In this document: one piece after another, positions 22,742-33,564 of the stretch
Position numbering within the stretch: position 1 is the first letter of the stretch
Layout: every line of letters starts with the position of its first letter
Assembly: GCA_947179155.2 (NCBI GenBank)
Contig: OX359276.1
Coordinates: 41,034,192 to 41,098,191, forward strand
Reading direction: 5' to 3'
Source of the DNA: Hedera helix
Lineage: Eukaryota > Streptophyta > Magnoliopsida > Apiales > Araliaceae
Length of the DNA stretch: 64,000 nt
Made by a program: the position numbers and the translations under genes
Notes under the pieces: generated by a model
Told to the model about the DNA's origin: nothing
What the model saw: only the letters and a program-made list of their open reading frames with translations
The model's database searches: none

Positions 22742-23371
22742 TCATTCGGTTTCTTGATCATCAAGGCTGTCATCATCAAATCGAGTCCCGTATACTTCAT
22801 CCGGATCTTCACGTATTTCAACCATGGGGATACCGCTAAATAATTTTCTAACAAACTGTTTCTCGGATTCATCAACTTCATCAGTAGTAACGTACCAATG
22901 ATTTCCATAAGAATAGTATTTTTGATAGACTGCAGTTTCCATGATAGTGACTAACTTAACTTGAATTCCTCTAAATTGTAACGCCCAAAAGTATAGAAAC
23001 ATCATTTTTAAATAATCTTGAAAATCATAGCTGGAACACCATAAATTCCAAAGACTAATATGAAAAGTCCATATATTCTGATCCTTTGTTATAGAGCATA
23101 ACCAGGTGATATGACTCTCCCAATTAGTGAGTAAATTAAAGGCAATAATTTCTGCAAGTTCATTACTTCCTTTAATTGCTTCTAATAATGGATCTGGAAC
23201 GACTGTAGCAGAACTTTCACTTTCATCCTTACTGGATAGAACACGCATAATTTTTGCCTTAGGCAAATGATTCAACTCTGAGTTTGTAGGAAGATTATTC
23301 GTCGCCTCTTGATTCGCAGCTACATTTGTTTCGGGCATTCCATAGTTAACCTCCTGATTTCCAGATGCCAT
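22742..23371 (-). CDS. Unrecognised 209-residue ORF in the gag position of the gypsy element
   Basis: It starts MASGNQEVNYG about 190 bp inside the primer-binding site and ends with a TGA that overlaps the protease frame. It occupies the gag position, yet I see no gag signature: no CCHC zinc knuckle and none of the usual helical gag words. The sequence has an Asn/Glu-rich start, a hydrophobic aromatic middle (ITWLCSITKDQNIWTFHISL, LKMMFLYFWALQFRG) and an acidic end (DDDSLDDQETE). It may be a divergent or replaced gag, or a rearranged remnant that stays open by chance. No function is proposed. Confidence 0.45.
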   Translation of the reverse strand: MASGNQEVNYGMPETNVAANQEATNNLPTNSELNHLPKAKIMRVLSSKDESESSATVVPDPLLEAIKGSNELAEIIAFNLLTNWESHITWLCSITKDQNIWTFHISLWNLWCSSYDFQDYLKMMFLYFWALQFRGIQVKLVTIMETAVYQKYYSYGNHWYVTTDEVDESEKQFVRKLFSGIPMVEIREDPDEVYGTRFDDDSLDDQETE

Positions 23372-23556
23372 ACTAAACTGTGGTCACAAAATAATTGTTA
23401 GTTTAAACAAACTGACTCATCACTTTATGTCCCTATATTCAAATCGACTCATTAGATAACAAAATCTCATTTATATGAGACACACTAGTGACTGATTCTA
23501 TTCGTCTCTCCCCTCATAGTTCTACCCCAGATCTCCATTAAAGACCATATCCCTAA

Positions 23557-23568
23557 GCTCTGATACCA
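23557..23568 (-). other. Primer-binding site, tRNA-iMet
   Basis: GCTCTGATACCA is the exact reverse complement of TGGTATCAGAGC, the plant initiator-Met tRNA primer site. It is separated by two bases from the LTR start at 23571. Confidence 0.93.
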
Positions 23569-23570
23569 AC

Positions 23571-26500
23571 TGTGACGCCCCCAAATCTAGGCCCACACAG
23601 CCCAAACTTGAGTCGTCAAAAGACTACAACAAAATTATTACAACAAAGCACAACGTACAACAATACAGTGTATAATAATACACAACTAAGTCTTCACTAT
23701 TATTGCCACACTATTTTACAACAAGTGAAGACTATAATAGATATCCCTCGGACTCTCACTCCATTCCCCGGCTAGACCCAGCTACATTCTCATCTCCTGT
23801 TGAAAAACAATGGAACAAAAGAAAGGGTGAGCTCAAATAGCCCAGTAAGAAATACCATGACTAAGATAATGACGAATAAATTATCATTAGCCTTCAACAG
23901 TTGAGTTTTTGATAGAATACAATAGACTACAAGGTTTATATCAAAAACTGCAGTTAAATTCTTGAACAATGTTCAGATCAATAATAGCAGCGGAATGAAC
24001 AATTTATTAGAAGAATAATGCAGACTATAATGTCCACCTGCTTCTCTTTTTTGTAAAAATATCATCAACTTTTATCATCTGAAATACCATTAGTCAAGAT
24101 AATACAACTTCACAGTTCCTGGTCATAATCATGCAGATCAACAGTTCATCTTTGCACTACGGGCCAAAGACATTCAATATAACACCAACGGTCATGATTA
24201 TACCAGATTCAGCCTTTGGTCATAATCATACCTATCAACAGTTCATCTTTGCACTACGGGCCAAAGAGAACATTCACCACGTGCCATAAAAGACACCGAA
24301 CAGATGTATCGCCTTTAACCTAGTATATCGCCTTTAACCTATCATCTGTTCAACAATTATATCACATCTGTGCCCCCGGCCACAGATATTCACAACAACT
24401 TGATTCTTGAAGATTAATACAAATAACAGTGATACGAATGATGAACAGAAGAAACAGGATAAACAATAAATATCGGAAGTTTACTTTGTGCAGATTCAAA
24501 TAATGTCCAAATTGTCAACATGATGTGGAGTGAAATTTAAAAATGATATTCAAGATCCATAGTTCAGAATAACGGATACAATTCAATAGAAAGGATCAGA
24601 AAATAGGAAGGTTCAGTTGAAATAATGAAGTTCAACTATTATGGAACATATAATATTTTCAGGAATTGTAGAAGCAATAGTTCCATAATAAGTTTTGATT
24701 TAGGTGTATGAAAGAAAATAATATCCCTTACCGTAGCAGGTTTGATTAACAAAAGGTGAAAGAAATTAATATCTCTTACCATAGTAAGTTTGAATAATGG
24801 GAGATGAAAAAGATGGTATCCCTTATGAGTATAAAGGAAAATGATATCACTTACGAATATGGAATAAAAGTGTCATGTGATAATTCGTGTAGACAAATTA
24901 TTTTCACACGAGACAAATAAAAATGGTTATTCACCAACAGGCGGTAATCCGCGCCGTAAGGTTATTCCCATCAATTTGAATACGAAGGGTTATTCACCAA
25001 ACAGGCGGTAATCCGCGCCGTAAGGTTATTCCCATCAATTTGAATACGAAGAGTTATTCACCAAACAGGCGGTAATCCGCGCCGTAAGGTTATTCTCAAA
25101 GATTAATAAGGAATGAATACAAAAGGTTATTCACCAACAGGCGGTAATCCGCGCCGTAAGGTTATTCCCACAATTTTAATACATGGAAATAAATGGCACA
25201 AGAAAGAAACGATATTATTTTCGAGAATCAAAGAATGATAATCCCTTATCGTGGTAAGTTTAAATAATAGAATATGAAAGAAGATGATATTCCAATAAAA
25301 ATGATATTCCTTACCGCAATAAATTTAAGAGTGTGAAAAGAATAATATTCCTTACAAGTAGTAAGTTTAAGAGTATGAAACAAAATGACATTCCTTACCA
25401 CAGTAAATTTAAGAGTTTGAAATGAATGGTATTCCTTACCTTAACACGTGATTGGATATTGATTTAAATGAGGTTGATCAACCTATATTTTTATAATATA
25501 ATTAGTAATTACCACATATGAGTTTTAAACTGTATGTTAACTCGTATAATATGAACTATCAAAATTATATATATTTAACATAATTTTTGTAGTATAATAT
25601 AACTACTTTAAAATAGTTTTTAAAATAATATTCCAAAATAAATTTTCTAAAGAAAGCTTTTAAAAATGAATCTTCTCAAAGAAGAGTCTTCTAAAGGAAG
25701 ATTTGTGAATACCGTGAAAAATAGGAATTTATGAAATTACTACTCTTTAATAAAAGACTTACTTGAAAAATTTCTGCACTCCTTTTGGCTTTCAAACTCT
25801 CAAAATAGCCTTGCTATTCTTAGAGAAAACTCATAAAATTCTTATAGAAAAATTTTATGTTTTATGTGTGATTTTTCTATTCAGCTGAGCAAGCTATTTA
25901 TAGGAGAAAATAAGTTACTATGCGTGTGGTAGGTGGACTGGCGTGCTGCACGCCAGTCTGAGAAAATCTCAGCAGCCGCCTGGCTGCCAAACTTCCCAGC
26001 ACACATTTTCAATTTCAATTTTCATGTGGCCCCCACATGGGTCCCACATGTTACTATTTCAAATAGTAAAAATAATAATAATTATTTTTTTATTTTTTTT
26101 TATTTATTTATTCTTCCTGTGGGTCCAACATATATATTAAAATAATGCTACAACAATAATTCAACAATAATGTAATAAACACGTTACAGATTATTATTAA
26201 TTTAATAATATAAATTACAGTATATTTGCAACCGTGACAATTATTAGGTTCAATAATTTTAAAAACAGTGCAACAACAATTATTGACTCAATGATATAAA
26301 ATACAGTGTAATGACAATTATTAAATCAATAATGCAAAATACTGTGTAACAACAATTATTGAATTGATAATATAAAATATTATGCAGTGACAATTATTGA
26401 TGAAATGATGCGTAACAGTTACGGTGTCAATTATCAGACCAATAATATGAGACACTGTGCAATACCGTGTGCTACAGAAAAATACCATAAATTACCGTAT

Positions 26501-26825
26501 GCTACTATTATTTTATCACCGGTATTTTAACAGTTAACACCGTTGACTATTTTTATTTAAAAAGGTTACTTCTGTCGTTTTCTATATCCGACAAATATTC
26601 CGTTGTGGGGTCCACCAATAATTAGTTATTTCGGCGCCGTCGTACGACGCGAATATTCCCCGACAAAACGAATATTCCCCAACAAAACGAATATTGTCCG
26701 ACAAAATAAAATTTGCACATAACATCCTTAACTTTAAACTTTATCGATTTAACCACTTACTGTTTCAGAAAAATATATATGAAGAAAAATTAAATTTTAT
26801 ATTTCATAAAATTCGGGGTCTTACA
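23571..26825 (-). mobile_element. Long LTR (3255 bp) of the minus-strand gypsy element
   Basis: On the plus strand it starts TGTGACGCCCCC and ends CGGGGTCTTACA. The right side is followed by GGTGT, the target duplication in the copia 3' LTR. The TGTGACGCCCC end and tRNA-Met site resemble plant chromovirus (Del/Tekay-like) LTRs. It contains a four-copy repeat (24925-25170) and many degenerate CCTTACCGTAGTAAGTTT blocks (about 24720-25440). The sequence at 48541-50396 is a shorter relative. Confidence 0.92.
24925..25170. repeat. Tandem repeat in the gypsy LTR, 63-73 bp unit, 4 copies
   Basis: Each unit has GGTTATTCACCAACAGGCGG, then TAATCCGCGCCGTAAGG and TTATTCC. Starts at 24925, 24988, 25052 and 25125 show spacings of 63, 64 and 73. 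The GGCGG-TAAT-CCGCGCC core is a GC-rich, hairpin-prone island in AT-rich surroundings. Confidence 0.92.
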
Positions 26826-27469
26826 GGTGTCCCTCCTTATTACATTGCGTGTGGGACCCAATCTTTTGTGTGCTGCGTTTTTTTTTTTACTCCCTTCTTG
26901 CTTTGCATGTGACTTGTTTTTTTGGGATTAGTATATGGCTTTTCTTGGAAGCTAAATGAGACAAGTCTCATTTGTGGCTGCTGGGTGTTTACGCAAAGCA
27001 AAAAAAAAAAAAAAGAACAAAAACAGGGGCTGCAATCCTCTTTGTCTCTCCTTTTTCATTTTTGACTTCCAGTAAGCAAGCAAATCTTGGAAAAGGCTTT
27101 CTTTGGCAGCTTGCTCTCTCCAAAGTCAGCTGGGTATTTTGATTATGTGCAAGCTTTGGGACTGATATTACTCAGTTTGGGACTGTTTGTTTCAGCTTTT
27201 TAGTTCTTCAATTTGGTGAGATTTTTCCTCTATATTTGTGTTATTTTGTTGGAATACACCTTAGGGTGTTTGTGAGATCTTTGTATCTCTTTGTAAACCC
27301 ATTTGTAATACTTTGGTGATAGTGAATTGGACTACGGTCCCGTGGACGTACCTCAATTTGAGGGAACCACGTAAAATTGCTTGTGTTGTGAATTATTTGC
27401 TCAATCCATATTTTGCTTGTATATTGATTTACACTTTGTGGGATAAATTTGTCTGCCATTGTCCCAACA
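26826..27469 (+). mobile_element. Copia 3' LTR (first 5 bases displaced by the gypsy insertion)
   Basis: Residues up to about 27247 match the 5' LTR. The remainder (GACTACGGTCCCGTGGACG, GGGAACCACGTAAAATTGC, GTGGGATAAATTTGTCTGCC, ending GTCCCAACA) is typical copia R/U5. It is followed by the CCATT duplication at 27470-27474. The intact LTR would be about 650 bp. Confidence 0.9.
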
Positions 27470-27474
27470 CCATT

Positions 27475-27776
27475 AACCATCGGGCCAGAACTGAGCTCTA
27501 AACAGGTTGGAAGAGCACAAGGGATATATATTTATGGATCTGCTTCGTTAAATGACGTATAATAGGACTAATATTGATGGTTTTAAACCATATTTTTACG
27601 GATGGGAAATATAATGGAAGCAGTCTTAGCATATTAGGCCGGAAAGCCGTGTTTATGGCGGTGAGAGAGAGATGTCGGAGGGAGCGGATTTTTCCGGTAT
27701 GCTCGTGGTTATAGCTCAGGCGAAGACTTATAGTACGTACTAACCTCAAAACAGGGGATAATGTTGTGGAATATGA
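27475..27776. other. Right flank of the nest, no supported gene
   Basis: Before the insertions this was continuous with sequence left of 6317. It is less AT-rich than its surroundings and has short open frames on both strands, but none resembles a family I know. A decayed exon is possible. Confidence 0.4.
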
Positions 27777-27927
27777 GGATCCAGTTATGGTGAAGTTGAA
27801 AATCAACTTTACTGTAGTAAGTTGTAAAGTTTTTGATTACATTGTCACCAATACACATTTAATGTAATAAAAAACCTTACAACTTACTATGATGAAGTTG
27901 ATTTTTAACTCCACCGTAACCAAATCC
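27777..27927. mobile_element. 151-bp hairpin MITE with 9-bp target duplication (Mutator-like)
   Basis: The arms of about 67 bp form an imperfect inverted repeat (GGATCCAGTTATGGTGAAGT at the left; the right arm reverse-complemented is GGATTTGGTTACGGTGGAGT) around a short loop. The perfect 9-bp duplication GGAATATGA flanks it (27768-27776 and 27928-27936). A 9-bp duplication points to Mutator-type transposition. The transcript would fold into a microRNA-precursor-like hairpin. Confidence 0.88.
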
Positions 27928-27936
27928 GGAATATGA

Positions 27937-28659
27937 TGTCTATGTTTTTAATTCATTATTCATTAATAAGTATAATACTTAATAAACATAAATAGTGAAT
28001 GAATTTCACCTTTAGAGAGACTCGGTATAAAAAAAATCATTTTTACTACTATATGCATGTTAACAAACTTACCAAAGTTGGCCTTGTCATTTCATTTGTT
28101 TCTTTTTAATTATTTCTTATTAATAACATCAGGCTATCGTTTTATATACGGAATTTAATTGGTCAACATCTTTTTCTTGTTTTTGTACCGAAATTTGTCC
28201 CAATTGCATGATATATTCAAGAAGCTATATGCAACAATTAAAAAGAAAAAAAAAATACACTTACCCTCTTTGGTAGAAAATGAAAGAGTAGAAAAGCAAG
28301 TTTAACGACGGAATGGAAGACGAGAGGAAGTAACTGCAATTTATCTTCAAAGCTACAAAGTGTATAACTAAAGAGTAAATAAATGTTTGGTGATTAAGGT
28401 GGTCTACATTTTCCGAAACAACTCTTAAAAATAAGTTAAAAAATTAAGAAGTAATTAAATTACATTAATTTAATGCAAGATTGGAGCAATGCTACATAAG
28501 TATAATTATTCAGTTAGTTTACATTTACAATAAACACACAAATTAAGGTTGCCAAATTAGAGAAGATATTATAAAATTGTTTCAAATTATATTTTTCATT
28601 TAAACTAGCCCGAATATTATAGTTAACTCAAGAATGAAGGATTTGTATAACAGGATATG

Positions 28660-28660
<1 letters not shown>
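27937..28660. other. AT-rich intergenic DNA
   Basis: No gene or clear repeat boundary is seen; poly-A/T runs only. Confidence 0.6.

Positions 28661-28662
<2 letters not shown>

Positions 28663-28726
<64 letters not shown>
28663..28726. repeat. (CT)n(AT)n compound microsatellite
   Basis: About 38 bp of CT followed by about 26 bp of AT. Confidence 0.95.
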
Positions 28727-28734
<8 letters not shown>

Positions 28735-28929
28735 ATATTTTCCAGTGTATCGTACCAAAGAAAATAAATATGTGTCATAATCAGTGGAAAATTGGACTCA
28801 TGGTTGTCCAAATTTGACTCGAGTTTTCATAGAAACTCACCTATGGACTACGAGGGTCTTGTTTTTTTTTTTTTTCATCGGTGTAAATATTCTTGCAAAA
28901 AGTTCTAGTTACCGACCAACAATTTAAGA

Positions 28930-29085
28930 ATAAGTATAAGTATATAATATTTAAATATTATATTTATTTTAATTATTAAAAAATAAGACATAATGTTAAA
29001 GTCTGTGCATTATCCTATTTTTTAATAATTAAAATAAATATAGTATTTGATTTTATATTTAAATGTTATATATATAAACTTGTCC
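28930..29085. repeat. AT-rich foldback repeat, MITE-like
   Basis: TATAATATTTAAATATTATA followed by TTTATTTTAATTATTAAAAA is mirrored by TTTTTTAATAATTAAAATAA and the sequence after it, around a spacer containing AAGTCTGTGCATTATCC. The arms are about 55-60 bp and imperfect. No convincing target duplication was found. Confidence 0.65.
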
Positions 29086-31638
29086 ACAATTTAATTTGGT
29101 GGTATAATTGTGTGTGAATTAGTGAAGAAGATGAAACATATTTCGCACCGTCAAAGCTGTCCATTGATATTAAGATTAACGTTTTTTTGGCGTAAACTAT
29201 TAACTTATCTTAGATTTCCCCCCCCTCTTTCTTTACATCACAATGAATCAAAAAATAGTATTCCCTCAATGAGAGAATTTCAAATTATTGCAATTCATTT
29301 AATTTTTACGAACAATAAAATTTGTAAGTAATATTATTGTTTAGATAATTTATAATATAATTGTACGGTCTAAAATTATATTAATTAAAAAAATTCTCAA
29401 ATTAATTTCAAAAAATCAATATCGATCCTATATTTTAAAATGATTAGAGTACTAATATTTATCAATTTAAAATCTTTCCTACTAAGGGAAATTATAATAA
29501 TGTAATAACCCCTCTTGAAAAGGGAGTAGTATTTTTTATTGAATTTTTTTCTACCAAAAAAATACTACTCTTAAATATTAATTTTTTCAATATTTTTTCA
29601 TTAATAATCTCTCATCCTTAAAATTAAAAATATACGTTTGAACTCACACTAAGGTAAAAAAATTACAAGTACAATAAGTTTCAATATTTCATAATTAGCT
29701 ACAAGTTTTTCATTTACAGTTGTAATAAATTTACAAATCATCATTAATCTCACTTACATAAAGTAAAAGCAACAAACCTAGTCTAAAGGATGAACGTTCA
29801 ACTCACACGTAGTTGGTGAAAATCAAACCTAAAATCTCAAGACTTCAATGACCAATCTTAATCACGACCCCAAATAGGTTAGGGCGAGTCTGGGCACTTG
29901 TCCCTAGTGAAGTTTTTATTTATTTATTTATATATACAAGTTAAAGAATCTCGTGCGAAACACATGTACGACATATAATAATTTATTATGATATTAAATA
30001 GATAAATATTTGATTAAAATTTTGAAAAAATAGTTATACTTATTAAATTATCAAATATCAATTTAAATAATAAATTATTAAATTATATATTATATCTTCA
30101 TTCGAACAATTATTAAACTAATAAAACATTTAAATGTATTGCGTATTTATTTAGTTATGATTATGAGAAAATACATATTTAATTTTATTTAACATTATAA
30201 TAAAATTCTATATTAGTGCTTATATTGATAAATTGCTTGAGTTCCGATTTGAATAGAAGTATGAAACTCAAACTTTAATGAATATTAATTTAGTTTTGAC
30301 CATAAATCAACTATGATTTTTTAACTAATTTTATTTTTATAATGTTTTAAAAAAATTCACATATATTATTAATACAATTAATCACACGTTTTGGTAAAAT
30401 TTTAAATTTTAATGAATTTAATTTAGTTAAGTCATTAATTTAATAATAAAATTCATGAATGATATTAATATAATAAATTGCATGATATGTTAAGAGAGTT
30501 TTTTGATATCTTAATATTAAAATTGTAATAATAGAATTATCATATATAAAGTTTGTTAAGATATATTATCTTACATATAATGATAAAAAAAAAGCTTGTA
30601 ATAAAATTGGTAGAATTAAAAATAAAAATTCTTTTAAAAGTTTTTTTTTTTCTATTTGAGATATAAAAACAAAAAATATCTTCTTTTTTTCTCCCTAATG
30701 GGTTGGGGTTTCTTTTAAATACTTTATAAATTTAGATAATATTTGATTGTTACAAGTTTATATAATACTTATACTAAGTTGGATAAGAAAACAAAATGTT
30801 AAACAAAAATTTTGTGATATCAAATTTTGGTGAAACCAAATTTGTATTTTTTAATTATACAAGCTCACAAATCCCGTGCGAAGTACGAACGACATGGCTA
30901 ATGATTTATTATATTAATTATTAAATTATAAATAAATAAAAAGTGTACTAAAAAAGTTAGATGATAATTAAGTGGGAGTAATGACAAAGAAATTTAAATT
31001 ATTGGTCGTGGTTTAAATATAAAAAGGATCTTTCAATTTCAATTTCCTATTCTTATTAGTGATGAGAATATTTTTTATAGTCATGTTAAAAAAAAGTTTA
31101 TAATAAAATTAGTAGAATTAAAAATAAAACTTTTTAGTTACTTTTCCTATTAGATATATGAAATCTTTTGATTGATTGTGATATTTAAATTTGAGCTACA
31201 TCCCATGTTGTTAATTTTACTAATAAAATTATTAATATACTATATAATATACTTAATAGACCATGTTTCAGGAACCCCATGTTAATATAAATAGACCTAT
31301 GCTTTTAATTTTACAAAGAAAATTTTATAAATTATTAAATCTATTATATAATATACTTAATAAAATTTAGATTTTATTATAAATTTGGTTAGTATTTAAT
31401 TGTTATAAATTTAGATAGTACTTATACTAATCTAGATAAGAAAGAATTGAAGTTAAACTTTAAATTTGATTTTTTTATAAATTTAGATAATACTTATACT
31501 AATTAAAATAGAAAATTAAAAAATTGAACAAAAAATTTGTGAAATCAAATTTATACTTTTAATTATATATATATAGTTGATAGTTGATAGTTGATTAGCC
31601 TTTTTACCCATGCCTTAAGCCACGGATTTGGTTGTTTT
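29086..31638. other. Gene-free AT-rich intergenic DNA
   Basis: No supportable gene. A 14-bp-arm hairpin (GAGTAGTATTTTTT with AAAAAATACTACTC) lies at 29524-29570. Two related pieces, ATCTCGTGCGAAACACATG at about 29949 and ATCCCGTGCGAAGTACGAAC at about 30872, are followed by similar AT-rich sequence and look like fragments of one old repeat. Confidence 0.5.
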
Positions 31639-31679
31639 AATTTTATATTATATTCAATATTTGAATATAATATAAAATT
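31639..31679. repeat. Perfect AT-rich palindrome, 19-bp arms
   Basis: AATTTTATATTATATTCAA, a 3-base spacer TAT, then the exact complement TTGAATATAATATAAAATT. It can extrude as a cruciform or hairpin. Confidence 0.93.
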
Positions 31680-31807
31680 ATATTCAACCTGTCTAGTTAT
31701 CAGGAAACTCAACTTTATCAAAAAAATAAAAAAAAAATAAAAAAAAAATAAAAAATTGACAATCTATTATTTAAGTGTAATAAATTAATATATTAATTTT
31801 TATTTTA

Positions 31808-31995
31808 TCATGTGTACATATTTAATACTAATGATATACACTAATCGTAACAGACAATACTACATGTAGTAATTATTGTCGGAGGAAATTTATTACGGCC
31901 AATATTTTTGTAATCATATGTACATATTTAATACTAATGATATATATTAACCGTAACAATATTCCATGTAATAATTATTGTTGGAGGAAATTTAA
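31808..31995. repeat. Tandem duplication, 106-bp period, 2 copies
   Basis: GTACATATTTAATACTAATG recurs at 31814 and 31920, and both copies run to TTATTG[TC][CT]GGAGGAAATTT-like ends. The copies differ by point changes and small indels. Confidence 0.85.
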
Positions 31996-31999
31996 AGTA

Positions 32000-33200
32000 A
32001 TTTTACTTTTTATTATAATTCTTATTTTTGCCCTTTTATTATTACAGCAGGGGACATGTAATTTTTAAATATTAGTGAAGGAATGAGTCATGATGAATAT
32101 TTCACCCAAGTCGCATTTTAACCTGATTTTTCTTGATTTTGACGTTCCTTTCCTCCTTACTTTCTTCCGATTGTCGACACCATCTTCACTAGCTATATGG
32201 ATTGAATATTGATTCATGTCAGCAATTTCCCTAGCCATTGTCACCTTGAAAACTTTTATCTTATTTGACATTTTAAAAAAATGTAAGCAGCTTCTCTCTT
32301 TTTTGACCGTGCAGGTGGACGTCCTTTGATCGAGTATTCTTGTTTTAAACATAATTTTTGATTCGTTTACGGTTAAAGGGTTTCTAATATACCAAATCGA
32401 AACTAATGACGAGATCTATATAAGATTCATCACTTCTAGTCATCATATATATTGTTTGGGGCTCAAAAATACTCTGAAAAAAGTAATTTGGAGCTTCTGA
32501 AGTTTTTCTACTTTTTGTGAACCCAAGTTTTTTTTTTTAAGTAATTCGCTACTTATTTTCTAATTAGGGTTTCTTACTTATTTCATTCTATTTAAACATT
32601 GTTAGGATTATTAACGTTCATCGTTATTTTCTTAATATAATTTGGCTAGTCAAAAACTCTTATTGTATTTGTGTTATTGATTGACTTTTTGTGATTTTTT
32701 CGGTGTTAACATTTCGTTGCGTCATTTTCTTCTTTATTTTACTGTATCCAAATTTTTTCTTTAAACGTTGATGAATCTAACATTTGAGTTTTAGGAACTT
32801 GGCAGGTTTGGACTTGAACTTGCTTTCTTGATTTTGCCTTTTGGCTTCATGAACTTTTTGCGCCTCTTGAAATATTTATTCCGATGTTTTTCAAACGTTC
32901 CTTGTGGATGTAAAAAATGCTACTTATTGATCCAACCGGTATCTTCCTCCAACTCACCTATATTTGGTCTCCAAATTTTACTTCTAATATTTTCTTCTCG
33001 TCTATGATATCACTTTGTTGGAATCCAGAGACCAAGTGTCACTACCTTTCGTTATCAGGATCCGGGGAGCAGAAGTATACTTTGCACCAACAGCAGGCTC
33101 TGCTAATTTCTTACTGTATTTCGGATATAAATTAGGGGTTAATTTTCGTAACTAAATAATAATTAACAATAATTAATTCTCCTAAAGTTGTCCGCATAAA
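32000..33200. other. Intergenic DNA without a supported gene
   Basis: A 95-codon minus-strand open frame (32352-32065, rich in Lys/Arg) and a 72-codon plus-strand frame (32917-33135) occur, but neither carries a motif I recognise. They are not called as genes. Confidence 0.45.
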
Positions 33201-33564
33201 AAAAAATTATATCTGTTAGAAAATAGCTCCCGATAGATCCCCTCGGGAGGCCACCTAGACACCCGTATTGCCACGTCAATTTCGGAATACTAAACATGAT
33301 CATCGACATCCCTCAACATCCATCATGGTTTTACAAGTAGAAGCCAAAGTATTGGTTATTTTCATCCAAATGAACCAAAATTGACCAAGTATGGAAACCG
33401 ACAAGAAATTTGCTAAGTATGGAGAGCCTCACTAGGTGGGCCACTATGAGGAGGTGTCTTATGCCACCACATAGTGTATACCTCACACTCTCACAAGCAA
33501 GCAAGAAGGAATAAAGAAAAGAAAGATCACACAAGCATGACACGAAAGTATGCAACCAAACAAC

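Larger units (their letters stand above)
12176..26825 (-). mobile_element. Truncated minus-strand Ty3/gypsy element split by a CACTA transposon
   Basis: Reading the minus strand from the right: LTR (26825-23571), tRNA-Met primer site (23568-23557), an ORF in the gag position, protease, a deleted RT, RNase H, and integrase ending abruptly at about 12176. The right LTR sits in the copia 3' LTR. GGTGT (26826-26830) is its right target duplication, and the uninterrupted site TGTTG-GGTGT-CC is preserved at 6322. The left LTR and integrase C-terminus are missing, so the left edge is a deletion junction with copia. Confidence 0.88.
6322..27469 (+). mobile_element. Ty1/copia element, host of a nested transposon cluster
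   Basis: Both outer ends are copia LTR ends (TGTTGGGTGTCC at 6322 and GTCCCAACA ending at 27469). They are flanked by the 5-bp duplication CCATT at 6317-6321 and 27470-27474. Between them lie copia integrase, reverse transcriptase and RNase H fragments on the plus strand, in order, plus later insertions. The gag and protease region, the start of integrase and the polypurine region are missing. Copia-derived sequence makes up only a few kilobases of this 21-kb interval. Confidence 0.9.

Noticed and set aside
24925..25170. CRISPR-like array
   Set aside because: Four near-identical direct repeats with short variable linkers in a plant gypsy LTR; spacing and context are those of a tandem duplication.
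6326..27250. Duplicated host promoter or 5' UTR
   Set aside because: The repeated block at 6326 and 26826 first looked like a duplicated leader, but its TGTTGG/CCAACA ends and CCATT flanks show it is the copia LTR pair.
27498..27806. 102-codon minus-strand frame at the right flank of the nest
   Set aside because: No family resemblance, and its N-terminal codons overlap a MITE insertion.
29949..30900. Helitron 3' end
   Set aside because: CCCGTGCGAAG resembles the start of a Helitron hairpin, but the stem is not completed, there is no CTRR end and no A-T insertion site could be defined.
32065..32352. 95-codon basic open frame, minus strand
   Set aside because: No motif, no splice-linked partner exon and AT-rich flanks; could be chance.
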